A DNA stretch of 64,000 nt. Source: Nesterenkonia sp. PF2B19 (GTDB lineage Bacteria > Actinomycetota > Actinomycetes > Actinomycetales > Micrococcaceae). The position numbers were made by a program, and so were the translations under genes. Location: assembly GCF_001758425.2 (NCBI RefSeq), contig NZ_MDSS02000011.1, positions 24,724 through 88,723 of the forward strand, written 5' to 3'. Below are positions 32,970 to 41,217 of the stretch, piece after piece (position 1 is the first letter of the stretch; each line of letters opens with the position of its first letter). Below the pieces are notes generated by a model, which did not search any database, had not been told where the DNA came from, and worked only from the letters and a program-made list of their open reading frames with translations.

Positions 32970-34148
32970 CTAGTTCTGGGTGTGTTGGTGGTGCAGGCGC
33001 GGTGCCCACTGGTGGATGAGTGCGACGGCGTCGAGGCCGGTGGCCGCGACCGGTACTCCGGCATGTTCGTGGAGTACCACTGGTGGATCATCGGAGATCA
33101 GTCGTGCGGTGCTGCCGGGGGTCGGGTGTCCGGCTCCGGCGAGGATGTGTCCGTGGATGCTGGAGGTGAACGTCGAGACCGGCCGGTAAGCACCGGGATC
33201 GTCACCGAGACCGTGGTCGTACAGCAGCGTGTGCGCGGCGTGGGCTCCTTGGGCTGTGGCGTCATCCCAGTGATCGATGCGATACGCGCCGAGTTCTGGA
33301 TGCTCATGGATGGCGACACCGCCGCCGGCGTAGATGCGCTGATCTGGTTCCTGCCGTAGTCGAAGCCGGTCATCGACCGGGATGCCATCGGGGCCGTTCC
33401 ATGGTGAGGGGGCTGCTGGGAGGGTGCCGTGGGCGATGATCGCGAGATCACCCTCGACTCCGTCCCCGCCGTCGAGGACGATGCTGATGTGGTCGGGGTG
33501 GGTGCGCACTGCCTGGATGGTGCGACCCAGGTAGGTCGACCCGCGTGCCTGGTGCAGGTCCAGGAGTTTCTTGGCGATGTGCTCCCCGAATACCGAGGCG
33601 CCTGGCAGGGTGGACCGGCTGATCAGGGCAACGTCGTGTCCAGCGGTGCTCAGCAGTGAGGAGGTCTCTGCGGCAAGCACCCCAGCGCCGAGAATCAGCA
33701 CCCGTGCCGAGCTGGGAAGTGCCGCGAGCCGGTCGCGGATACCGGTGGCATCGGTCAGCGAATGCAAGGTGGTGAGCCTGCCGGTGGCCAGGGCGTCGTC
33801 CCGGCCAAGGACATCTTCTCCCAGGGTACGGGGCCGGCTGCCGGTGGCGATGATGATCCCGTCATAGGTGCGACTCTGACCAGAGGCAAGATGCACCTGG
33901 CGTGCACGGGGGTCGATGCTGCGCACGGTGTCGGCTACCAGAGCCGCCCCGGTCTCTGGTAGAGCCGTCTGTTGGGGGGTGAGTAGGCCGATCGCAACAC
34001 CCTTGTTGACCAGCGTGCGGTTGAACGGCTGTTCCCCGGTACGGGCGAACACATCGGTCTGAACCTCTGGCGAGACAGCCTGCAGGGTTTTCGCGGCCGC
34101 GACCCCGGCTGCTCCTGCGCCGAGGATGCCGATGCGGACCGGGCTCAT
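32970..34148 (-). CDS. FAD/NAD(P)-dependent oxidoreductase
   Basis: A 392-residue pyridine nucleotide-disulphide-type flavoprotein. FAD motif RIGILGAGAAGVAAAKTLQ, then YDGIIIATGSRPRTLGED, NAD motif ARVLILGAGVLAAETSSLLS and the late FAD motif RIYAGGGVAIHEHPELGAYR. This is the ferredoxin-reductase or nitrite-reductase-like class; no redox Cys pair is visible. It starts with a 4-base overlap (ATGA, 34145-34148) at the TetR gene stop, so the two are translationally coupled. Electron partner unknown. Confidence 0.87.
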   Translation of the reverse strand: MSPVRIGILGAGAAGVAAAKTLQAVSPEVQTDVFARTGEQPFNRTLVNKGVAIGLLTPQQTALPETGAALVADTVRSIDPRARQVHLASGQSRTYDGIIIATGSRPRTLGEDVLGRDDALATGRLTTLHSLTDATGIRDRLAALPSSARVLILGAGVLAAETSSLLSTAGHDVALISRSTLPGASVFGEHIAKKLLDLHQARGSTYLGRTIQAVRTHPDHISIVLDGGDGVEGDLAIIAHGTLPAAPSPWNGPDGIPVDDRLRLRQEPDQRIYAGGGVAIHEHPELGAYRIDHWDDATAQGAHAAHTLLYDHGLGDDPGAYRPVSTFTSSIHGHILAGAGHPTPGSTARLISDDPPVVLHEHAGVPVAATGLDAVALIHQWAPRLHHQHTQN

Positions 34149-34807
34149 CGCCCTTGCTCCGAATGGGCGTTATGAGTGAAGGCTGGCAGCAGGATCGCGT
34201 CGATGAACCACGGCGCGTCGTCGGGATCGAGCTTGCCGGTGCGGACTTCCTCAGCGGCCCCGTTGAGAACCACGTGGGTGGTGGTCAGCAGCCAGCTCAC
34301 CGGCAGATCGGAGCGGAACGCGCCTTCGGCCTGGCCGTGTTCGAGCAGACCGCGCATGCGAGCCTCAGCCTTCTCGTGCAACTCGCGAATGCGGGCAGGG
34401 GAGAGTTCCTTCTGGGCTGCGGCAAGTACCGCTCGTGACTGGTCTACGAACACCCAGCTGGAGGCCACCAGCCGCTGAAAAGCATCTCGTGCATCGCCAT
34501 CGAGTGAGATTTCGCTCAAGACATCCTCGGCGCGTTCGAGACTCTCCAGGAGGGCGGCATCGATGAGTTCGGGTCGGGTGCGGAAGTGCCCGTAGAGCGT
34601 CTGACGGCCCACACCGGCCTCGGCAGCGATATCGGCTACCGACGCATCGGGGTTCTTCCGGATCGCGGTGACCGCACCTGCCAGGATCTTGGCCCGGTTG
34701 CGCAGGGCATCGGCACGCTGGTTCGCCGCGCCCCGACTCCCAGTACCAGAGCTGCCAGACCCAGTGCTCGGCCGGTCACGTGTGGCAGTGGCCTTCTTGG
34801 TCGCCAT
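34145..34807 (-). CDS. TetR/AcrR-family regulator
   Basis: A 220-residue regulator with a low-complexity Lys/Thr/Ser/Gly N-tail. The HTH follows: RAKILAGAVTAIRKNPDASV, ADIAAEAGVGRQTLYGHFRT. The helical ligand domain contains FQRLVASSWVFVDQSRAVLA and LLTTTHVVLNGAAEEVRTG. Start at ATG 34807. It leads the minus-strand operon (oxidoreductase, MFS, CueP, acetolactate synthase) and is divergent from the DHA2 transporter, with an inverted repeat between them, so it may control both directions. Confidence 0.9.
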   Translation of the reverse strand: MATKKATATRDRPSTGSGSSGTGSRGAANQRADALRNRAKILAGAVTAIRKNPDASVADIAAEAGVGRQTLYGHFRTRPELIDAALLESLERAEDVLSEISLDGDARDAFQRLVASSWVFVDQSRAVLAAAQKELSPARIRELHEKAEARMRGLLEHGQAEGAFRSDLPVSWLLTTTHVVLNGAAEEVRTGKLDPDDAPWFIDAILLPAFTHNAHSEQGR

Positions 34808-34865
34808 CACTCCACCTTTCATCTCAGACGGGAATGTATGAGATAGTGTAGCTGTTACAAGTCGT

Positions 34866-34889
34866 ACTCGCATGTAGGAGTTTGCGAGT
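34866..34889. promoter_or_regulatory. Candidate TetR operator
   Basis: ACTCGCA (34866-34872) and TGCGAGT (34883-34889) form a perfect 7-bp dyad with a 10-base centre in the TetR/DHA2 intergenic gap. Binding by the adjacent TetR protein is inferred. Confidence 0.5.
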
Positions 34890-34980
34890 GGGTGGCCGCC
34901 AGGTCACTGCAGACGCCGCTACAGGAAGGAGCACACGCTATGAGAACGATCACTGCGACACACGGAGGAGGTGACCGGCC

Positions 34981-36540
34981 ATGAACCAGACCGCTAACGC
35001 GCCAGCCCCCAAGGCGGGGGCGAAGCAGTGGTGGGGGCTAGCCGTGTTGGTCACCCCCTCGACGCTGCTGTTCATGATGCTCACCATTCTGTTCCTGGCC
35101 GCGCCGAACATGGCTGCCGACCTGAACCCGTCGAGCACGCAGCTGCTGTGGATTCTGGACATCTACGGCTTCGTCATGGCCGGGTTCCTGGTGGCAATGG
35201 GCGTCCTAGGCGACCGGATCGGCAAGCGGCTGCTGATGGTCATTGGGGCAGTCCTCTTCGCAGGCGTCTCGATCGCCGCGGCGTTGACGATGAGCGCGGA
35301 GTTGATGATCGTTTGGCGGGCGATTCTGGGTCTTGCTGCGGCCATGATGATCCCGGCCACCCTGGGGCTGATCTTCGTGCTCTTCGCTGATGCCAAGCAG
35401 CGCGGTGTGGCCATCGGCGTGTGGGCCGGCGGCATCTCCGCCGGTGTCGCGCTCGGCCCGCTGCTCTCGGGCCTGCTGCTGGAGGGCTTCGGCTGGCAGG
35501 CCACCTTCCTGGTCGCGGTGCCGATCATGGCCCTGGTCGTCATCGGCGCCCCGCTGCTGCTGCCCGAGCACAAGGACCCGACCGCGAAGATCGACCTGTT
35601 CAGCGCCCTGCTGCTGGTCGGCGGACTGCTGGCGATCATCTACGGCATCAAGCGCTTCGCCGCCCAGGAGCCGGCCGGCCCCTCGATCGCCCTGCTGGTC
35701 GCCGGCGCGCTGGTCGGGCTCTGGTTCGTCATCCGCCAGCTGCGGGCCGAGAAACCCCTGCTGGATGTGCGGCTGTTCGCCAACCGCACCGTCTCCGGGG
35801 CGCTGGCAGTGTTCCTGCTCTCGGCAGCGGCACTGGGTGGGGTGTACTCGCTGTTCACCCAGTACCTCCAACAGGTCCAGGAACTCTCGCCCCTGCAAGC
35901 CGGCTTGTCAATCCTCCCTGCGGCGGCGGTGCTGATCGTGGTCTCCACGCTCTCGCCGGTCTTCGCCCGGAAGTTCCGTCCCGGCAATGTGATCGCGATC
36001 GGCCTGCTCACCCAGGTGGTCGGCTACATCCTGTTCACCCAGCTCGACGCCGGCACCGGCCTTGCGCTGGTGATCGCATCCTTCGTGATCACCTACCCCG
36101 GTGTCGCCCCGTCCATGGCGCTGACCACCGATCTGGTCGTCAGCTCTGTGCCGCCGGAGAAGGCAGGCGGCGCCTCGGGGCTGGCGACCACCGCGAACGA
36201 TCTGGGCATCTCCCTGGGTGTCGCAGTCATCGGCAGTGTGGGGATCGCCGCCTACCGGAACCAGATCGGCGGGCTGCTGCCCGACGGGCTGCCGGCCGAC
36301 GCTTCGACGGCGGCATCGGACAGCGTCGACGGCGCGATGGCCACCGCACCAGGCCTGGACCCAGCCCTGGGCGAACAGGTCATCAGTGCCGCACAGGAGG
36401 CCTTCACTGGCGGGCTGAACACCGCCGCGATCGTCTCGGCCGTCATCGCCGCGCTGGCGGCGATCATCGCCGCCACTCGCCTGCGTCACGTTCGCCCCAC
36501 CGGCGAGGCGCAGGAGGCAGAGCAGACCACCGCCAGTTGA
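34981..36540 (+). CDS. DHA2-family MFS drug transporter (EmrB/QacA-like)
   Basis: A 519-residue, 14-helix proton antiporter. NPSSTQLLWILDIYGFVMAG, LGDRIGKRLLMVIGAVLF (motif A) and GLIFVLFADAKQRGVAIGVW with the helix-5 motif are typical, as is the C-terminal GLATTANDLGISLGVAVIGS. Strong RBS GGAGGAGGTG precedes ATG 34981. It is divergent from a TetR gene and lies upstream of the CsoR operator and copper operon. Likely exports toxic organic cations; a link to copper is not shown. Confidence 0.9.
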   Translation: MNQTANAPAPKAGAKQWWGLAVLVTPSTLLFMMLTILFLAAPNMAADLNPSSTQLLWILDIYGFVMAGFLVAMGVLGDRIGKRLLMVIGAVLFAGVSIAAALTMSAELMIVWRAILGLAAAMMIPATLGLIFVLFADAKQRGVAIGVWAGGISAGVALGPLLSGLLLEGFGWQATFLVAVPIMALVVIGAPLLLPEHKDPTAKIDLFSALLLVGGLLAIIYGIKRFAAQEPAGPSIALLVAGALVGLWFVIRQLRAEKPLLDVRLFANRTVSGALAVFLLSAAALGGVYSLFTQYLQQVQELSPLQAGLSILPAAAVLIVVSTLSPVFARKFRPGNVIAIGLLTQVVGYILFTQLDAGTGLALVIASFVITYPGVAPSMALTTDLVVSSVPPEKAGGASGLATTANDLGISLGVAVIGSVGIAAYRNQIGGLLPDGLPADASTAASDSVDGAMATAPGLDPALGEQVISAAQEAFTGGLNTAAIVSAVIAALAAIIAATRLRHVRPTGEAQEAEQTTAS

Positions 36541-36542
36541 TC

Positions 36543-36561
36543 TATACCCATAGGGGGTATA
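36543..36561 (+). promoter_or_regulatory. CsoR-type operator of the copper operon
   Basis: TATACCC (36543-36549) and GGGTATA (36555-36561) form a GC-core dyad of the kind bound by CsoR repressors, 41 bp before copZ. csoR itself is the last gene of the operon, so the circuit would be autoregulated. Recognised by symmetry and context. Confidence 0.78.
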
Positions 36562-36601
36562 GGCTTAAGTAAGTCGTACACGAATGGAGGAGTTAGAGAT
36601 C

Positions 36602-36814
36602 ATGGCAACCACGACTGAGTACCAGGTAACCGGCATGAGCTGCGGGCACTGCGAGGGTGCGATCCGCAGCGAGGTCTCCGAGATCGACGGGGTGAGCGGC
36701 GTAGAGGTCAGCGCCCAGACCGGGCACCTGGCCGTCACTGCCGAGTCGGCCGTCGATGATGCTGCGGTGATCGCCGCGGTTGATGAGGCCGGCTACACCG
36801 CCGTTAGGAGCTGA
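36602..36814 (+). CDS. copZ: Copper chaperone CopZ (HMA domain)
   Basis: A 70-residue cytosolic metallochaperone. TEYQVTGMSCGHCEGAIRSE carries the Cu(I)-binding CxxC, and AAVDEAGYTAVRS completes the ferredoxin-like fold. ATG 36602 is used; a start at 36584 would add six residues but has a poorer spacing. First gene after the CsoR-type operator; hands copper to CopA encoded two genes on. Confidence 0.92.
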   Translation: MATTTEYQVTGMSCGHCEGAIRSEVSEIDGVSGVEVSAQTGHLAVTAESAVDDAAVIAAVDEAGYTAVRS

Positions 36815-36816
36815 AC

Positions 36817-37803
36817 ATGAAGGCTCCTGCACGGCTGGGCCTGTACGGGCTGATCCTCGTGGCCGTGTTCGCCGTGGCCGGATTCACGGCGAACACGGTC
36901 GTCCCCGAGGCAACCGTGCAGGCCTGGACAGAAGAGACCCCAGAAGACCATCACGGAACAGAAGAACACGACGAAGGAGATGAGATGAACGGCGGGCGGG
37001 CTGACGAGCACAGCGGCCATGAGGCCGATGCGGCCTCCCTGGGTCTCGGCCTGGCCCAGGACGGCTACCAGCTCAGCGAGGTGAGTGCCCCCGCCGGAAC
37101 CGGTGACGAGGGTGAGCTGACGTTCGCCGTTCGAGGCTCCGACGGGCACCCGGTGACCGACTTCGAACTCGATCACGAACAGGAGATGCACCTGATCGCC
37201 GTCCGGGCTGACGGGCAGCACTTCGCCCACGTCCACCCCGAACGCGACGAGGGCGGCACCTGGTCGATCCCGTGGCAGTGGGAGGCGGCCGGCACGTACC
37301 GGGTCTTCGCGGACTTCGTGCCCGCTGAAACCGGGGAGGGCCTGACCCTGTCGACCACGGTGCAGATCGACGGCGACTATGAGTCGGTTCCGGCTGAGCC
37401 TGCCGCGGAGACCTCGGTCAACGGGTTCGACGTCGCAGTCGAGGGTGACCTCGTCGCCGGTGAGGCATCCGAGCTGACGATGACTGTCACCCGCGAGGGC
37501 GAAGCGGTCACTGAGCTGGAGCCCTACCTGGGGGCGTTCGGTCACCTGGTCGCTCTGCGTGACGGGGACCTGGCCTATCTGCACGTCCACCCCCACGGGG
37601 ATGCCCCCGAGTCGGGCGAGACGTCAGGTCCGGAGATCGTCTTCGAGGCCACCGCCCCGACTGAGGGCCGGTACCTGCTCTACTTGGACTTCCAGGTCGA
37701 CGGGCAGGTGCATACCGCCCCGCTGGTGATCGACACCGCCAGCAGCACTGACTCTGGCGAGGGTCAGGACGGCAACGATGAAGGAGAGAACCATGACCAC
37801 TGA
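36817..37803 (+). CDS. Secreted or membrane-anchored His/Asp-rich metal-associated protein
   Basis: A 328-residue protein. N-terminal hydrophobic helix [20 protein letters not shown] serves as signal or anchor. A His/Glu-rich linker follows ([16 protein letters not shown]), then two beta-sandwich-like repeats with [16 protein letters not shown] and [22 protein letters not shown] motifs in both repeats suggest metal binding outside the membrane. Found in actinobacterial copper operons; no established function is known to me. It starts 3 bp after copZ and overlaps copA by 11 bp, so the three are coupled. Confidence 0.85.
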   Translation: MKAPARLGLYGLILVAVFAVAGFTANTVVPEATVQAWTEETPEDHHGTEEHDEGDEMNGGRADEHSGHEADAASLGLGLAQDGYQLSEVSAPAGTGDEGELTFAVRGSDGHPVTDFELDHEQEMHLIAVRADGQHFAHVHPERDEGGTWSIPWQWEAAGTYRVFADFVPAETGEGLTLSTTVQIDGDYESVPAEPAAETSVNGFDVAVEGDLVAGEASELTMTVTREGEAVTELEPYLGAFGHLVALRDGDLAYLHVHPHGDAPESGETSGPEIVFEATAPTEGRYLLYLDFQVDGQVHTAPLVIDTASSTDSGEGQDGNDEGENHDH

Positions 37804-40129
37804 GAGCACCAGCGCACAAGACGCTAGCGTGAATCTCGCCGGTGTTGAGCTGCAGATCGGTGGCATGACCTGCGCCTCCTGTGCCAACCGGATCGAGAAG
37901 AAGCTCAACAAACTCGACGGCGTCGAGGCGTCGGTGAACTACGCCACCGAGAAGGCCAGCGTCACCGCCCCCGAAGGCTACGACCCTGGGCTGCTGATCG
38001 CTGAGGTGGAGAAGACCGGCTACACCGCCGAGCTGCCCAGCCCCAAGGGCGAAAAGCCCAGCACGGCTGATGAGGGCGAGTCGCGTGAGGATGCCGAGAT
38101 CAGGGTGCTCAAGCAGCGGCTGATCGGTGCAGCAGTGTTGGCGGTGCCGGTGATCTTGATGGCGATGATCCCGGCGCTGCAGTTCGACTTCTGGGGCTTC
38201 GCCTCCCTTGCCCTGGCCGCCCCGGTGGTGGTGTGGGCCGGCTGGCCCTTCCACAAGGCCGCCTGGGCGAACTTCAAACACGGCGCGGCCACGATGGACA
38301 CCCTGATCTCGGTGGGCACCAGTGCTGCACTGATCTGGTCACTGGTCGCACTGTTCTTCGGCACCGCTGGAGACCGCGGGGTGGTCCACCCCTTCGAGCT
38401 GACCATCTCCCGTAGCGACGGACTGGGGCATATCTACCTGGAGGTCGCTGCCGGGGTGATCACCTTCGTGCTGCTGGGCCGCTACTTCGAGAAGACCTCC
38501 AAGCGCCAAGCCGGAGCTGCCCTGCGCGCCCTGCTGGAACTCGGAGCGAAGGAAGTCTCGATCCTGCGAAACGGCAAGGAAGAACGCGTTTCCATCGATG
38601 AGCTGTCGGTCGGTGACGAGTTCGTGGTCCGGCCCGGTGAGAAGATCGCCACTGACGGGGTGATCACCTCGGGCAACTCCGCCATCGACGCGTCCATGTT
38701 GACCGGCGAGTCCGTGCCGGTTGAGGTCAGCGTGGGTGACACTGTCGCCGGTGCCACGGTCAATGCAGGTGGTCGCCTGGTCGTGAAGGCCAGCCGGGTC
38801 GGCTCGGATACTCAGCTGGCGCAGATGGCGAAGATGGTCGAAGACGCCCAGTCCGGTAAGGCCGAGATCCAGCGTCTGGTCGATCGGGTCTCGGGTGTGT
38901 TCGTGCCGATCGCGATCGCTGTGGCTGTCGCCACTCTGGGCGCCTGGCTCATGGCTGGCTTCCCGGTCAGTGCCGCGTTCACCGCGACCGTGGCGGTACT
39001 GATCATCGCCTGCCCGTGCGCCATGGGCCTGGCCGCACCGACCGCGCTGCTGGTCGGCACCGGGCGGGGCGCCCAGATGGGCGTGCTCATCAAAGGCCCC
39101 GAGGTGCTGGAGTCCACGAAGAAGGTCGACACGATCGTGCTGGATAAGACCGGCACCGTCACCACCGGCAAAATGACCCTCACCGATGCGCTGCCCGCCC
39201 CAGGCGTGAGCCGTGATGAACTGCTGCGCATCGCCGGCGGCCTCGAGGACTACTCCGAACACCCCATCGCCCAGGCCATCGCCGCCGGAGCCACCGCACA
39301 GGTCGGTGAACTGCCCGCCCCGGAATCCTTCGACAACATCGAAGGCAAGGGCGTACAAGGCGTTGTCGACGGTCACGCCGTGGTCGCGGGCCGGGAGGCG
39401 CTGCTGGCTGATTGGTCGATCCACCTCGACGATGAACTCAAGGCCGCCAAGCAGGCCGCAGAGTCCGAGGGCAAGACCGCGATCACCATCGGCTGGGACG
39501 GGCAGGCACGAGGTGTGCTGGTGGTCTCGGACCAGATCAAGCCCACCAGTGCGGAGGCGATCAGCCAGTTCAAGGAGCTCGGGCTGACTCCGGTGCTGCT
39601 GACCGGGGACAACCAGACCGTGGCCGAGCAAGTCGCCGCCGCCGTCGGCATCACCGAGGTCATCGCCGAGGTGCTGCCTGCGGACAAGGTCGACGTTGTC
39701 GCCCGTCTTCAGGGTGAGGACAAGGTCGTGGCCATGGTCGGTGACGGCGTCAACGACGCCCCCGCGCTGGCCCAGGCAGACCTTGGACTGGCGATGGGCA
39801 CCGGCACCGATGTCGCCATCGAGGCCGCCGATATCACCCTGGTCCGCGGTGACCTGCGGGCGGCCGCGGACGCGATCCGGCTAGCCAGGCGCACGCTGCG
39901 CACGATCAAGCAGAACCTGTTCTGGGCCTTCGGCTACAACAGCGCGGCCATCCCGATCGCGGCCTTCGGGCTGCTGAATCCGATGCTGGCCGGAGCGGCC
40001 ATGGCCTTCTCCAGCGTCTCGGTGGTCTCCAACAGCCTCCGGCTACGCAGGTTCAAGGCCAAAGCCGACAACCAGAGCGTCCCGGCAGGCAGTACACCTG
40101 CCTCGGCAGGCGAACCCGCAAGGGCCTGA
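37793..40129 (+). CDS. copA: Copper-exporting P1B-type ATPase CopA
   Basis: A 778-residue Cu(I) pump. N-terminal HMA domain with [19 protein letters not shown]. The membrane CPC site is in [20 protein letters not shown]. The actuator has [14 protein letters not shown], the phosphorylation site is [13 protein letters not shown], and the nucleotide domain has [14 protein letters not shown]. Hinge: [23 protein letters not shown] 37793 follows AAGGAGAG and overlaps the preceding gene. One HMA domain only, as common in Gram-positives. Confidence 0.96.
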   Translation: MTTESTSAQDASVNLAGVELQIGGMTCASCANRIEKKLNKLDGVEASVNYATEKASVTAPEGYDPGLLIAEVEKTGYTAELPSPKGEKPSTADEGESREDAEIRVLKQRLIGAAVLAVPVILMAMIPALQFDFWGFASLALAAPVVVWAGWPFHKAAWANFKHGAATMDTLISVGTSAALIWSLVALFFGTAGDRGVVHPFELTISRSDGLGHIYLEVAAGVITFVLLGRYFEKTSKRQAGAALRALLELGAKEVSILRNGKEERVSIDELSVGDEFVVRPGEKIATDGVITSGNSAIDASMLTGESVPVEVSVGDTVAGATVNAGGRLVVKASRVGSDTQLAQMAKMVEDAQSGKAEIQRLVDRVSGVFVPIAIAVAVATLGAWLMAGFPVSAAFTATVAVLIIACPCAMGLAAPTALLVGTGRGAQMGVLIKGPEVLESTKKVDTIVLDKTGTVTTGKMTLTDALPAPGVSRDELLRIAGGLEDYSEHPIAQAIAAGATAQVGELPAPESFDNIEGKGVQGVVDGHAVVAGREALLADWSIHLDDELKAAKQAAESEGKTAITIGWDGQARGVLVVSDQIKPTSAEAISQFKELGLTPVLLTGDNQTVAEQVAAAVGITEVIAEVLPADKVDVVARLQGEDKVVAMVGDGVNDAPALAQADLGLAMGTGTDVAIEAADITLVRGDLRAAADAIRLARRTLRTIKQNLFWAFGYNSAAIPIAAFGLLNPMLAGAAMAFSSVSVVSNSLRLRRFKAKADNQSVPAGSTPASAGEPARA

Positions 40130-40174
40130 CAACCCCCTTCTGTCATCACCAACAAGGAAAGGACACCATCCACG

Positions 40175-40453
40175 ATGACTGCACACGACCACCACAACCA
40201 CGACCACGACCACGACCACGGCAGCGCCTCTGGCGGCTGCAGCGGCCACGCCCCCAAGACCGAGGACCTCGCAAAGGCGAACAGTGACGATGTGACCGAG
40301 TGCCTGGTCATGGCCGGCACCCCGGTCATCAAGTCCGACGCTGAGGCCGCAGGCCTCTACCGCGACTACAACGGTGAGCGGTACTGGTTCTGCTGCGCGG
40401 CCTGCGGCCCGCTGTTCGACGCCGACCCCGATCGGTACGCCAACGCGGCCTGA
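40175..40453 (+). CDS. Small His-rich protein with YHS-like metal-binding domain
   Basis: A 92-residue protein. The start is a His/Asp repeat (HDHHNHDHDHDHG). A YHS-like domain follows, with TECLVMAGTPVIKSDAEAAG and NGERYWFCCAACGPLFDADP; the CCAAC cluster and ECLVM Cys can bind metal. Such YHS proteins often accompany copper ATPases. It is cytosolic, as no signal is seen. Strong RBS AAGGAAAGGA. Role as copper buffer is inference. Confidence 0.85.
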   Translation: MTAHDHHNHDHDHDHGSASGGCSGHAPKTEDLAKANSDDVTECLVMAGTPVIKSDAEAAGLYRDYNGERYWFCCAACGPLFDADPDRYANAA

Positions 40454-40582
40454 ACCGCACAGGGACACCGGATTCCGCGCTTGCCACAGCAGGTTCTGCC
40501 AGGCAAGCGCGGAATCCACCACCGGCAAGATCCCAGGCCCACATGATCGCGGAACGAGCACATAAGGGAAGGACCAGCGCGC

Positions 40583-41161
40583 ATGACGAAGAACCTGACA
40601 CTGACCTGGTCAGCCACCGCACTGACCGCGGCACTGGTGCTGGCCGGGTGCGCCTCGAGCGACAATGACGACCCGGCCGACCCCGCCCCCTCAACCGAGC
40701 ACGACGACCACGGAGGTCACGACGATATGGAACACCCGGCTGACGGCGGACCGGTGCCCGAGAACATGACCGTGGCCACCGACCCCGAATACCCGGTCGG
40801 CAGTGAGGTGACGCTGACCGCCGACCACATGGAGGGCATGGACGGTGCCACCGCCACCATCGTCGGGGCGTATGAGACCTACACCTACTCGATCGACTAC
40901 ACCCCCACCACCGGCGGTGACCCCGTCACCGATCACCAGTGGGTCGTGCAGGAAGAACTTGAGAACCCCGGCGAGGAGCGACTGGCCGATGGCACTGAGG
41001 TCACCGTGACCGCCGACCACATGGAGGGCATGGAAGGCGTCACGGCAACGATTGCCTCCTCCACCGACGAGACCGTCTACGTCGTCGACTACGAAGCCGA
41101 CGGCATGACCATGACCAACCACAAATGGGTCGTCGAAAGCGAGATCGAACCCACCAACTGA
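40583..41161 (+). CDS. YdhK/DUF1541-family lipoprotein
   Basis: A 192-residue secreted protein. Lipobox ALVLAGCAS at about residue 20. A His/Asp-rich linker (EHDDHGGHDDMEH) is followed by two DUF1541 repeats, each with TLTADHMEGMDGATATIVGA or TVTADHMEGMEGVTATIASS and a HxWVV ending. The HMEGM motifs carry Met and His suited to copper. Sits between the YHS-like gene and copB, so an extracytoplasmic copper-binding role is probable. Confidence 0.9.
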   Translation: MTKNLTLTWSATALTAALVLAGCASSDNDDPADPAPSTEHDDHGGHDDMEHPADGGPVPENMTVATDPEYPVGSEVTLTADHMEGMDGATATIVGAYETYTYSIDYTPTTGGDPVTDHQWVVQEELENPGEERLADGTEVTVTADHMEGMEGVTATIASSTDETVYVVDYEADGMTMTNHKWVVESEIEPTN

Positions 41162-41217
41162 ACCTGCCCCCAGCACTGCAGGCAGGACTCGAACCGAACA
41201 GGAGAAGCGAGACCGGT

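Noticed and set aside
35421..36572. Second frame of 383 codons inside the DHA2 transporter gene
   Set aside because: Same-strand shadow frame; the DHA2 frame has all family motifs and the strong RBS.
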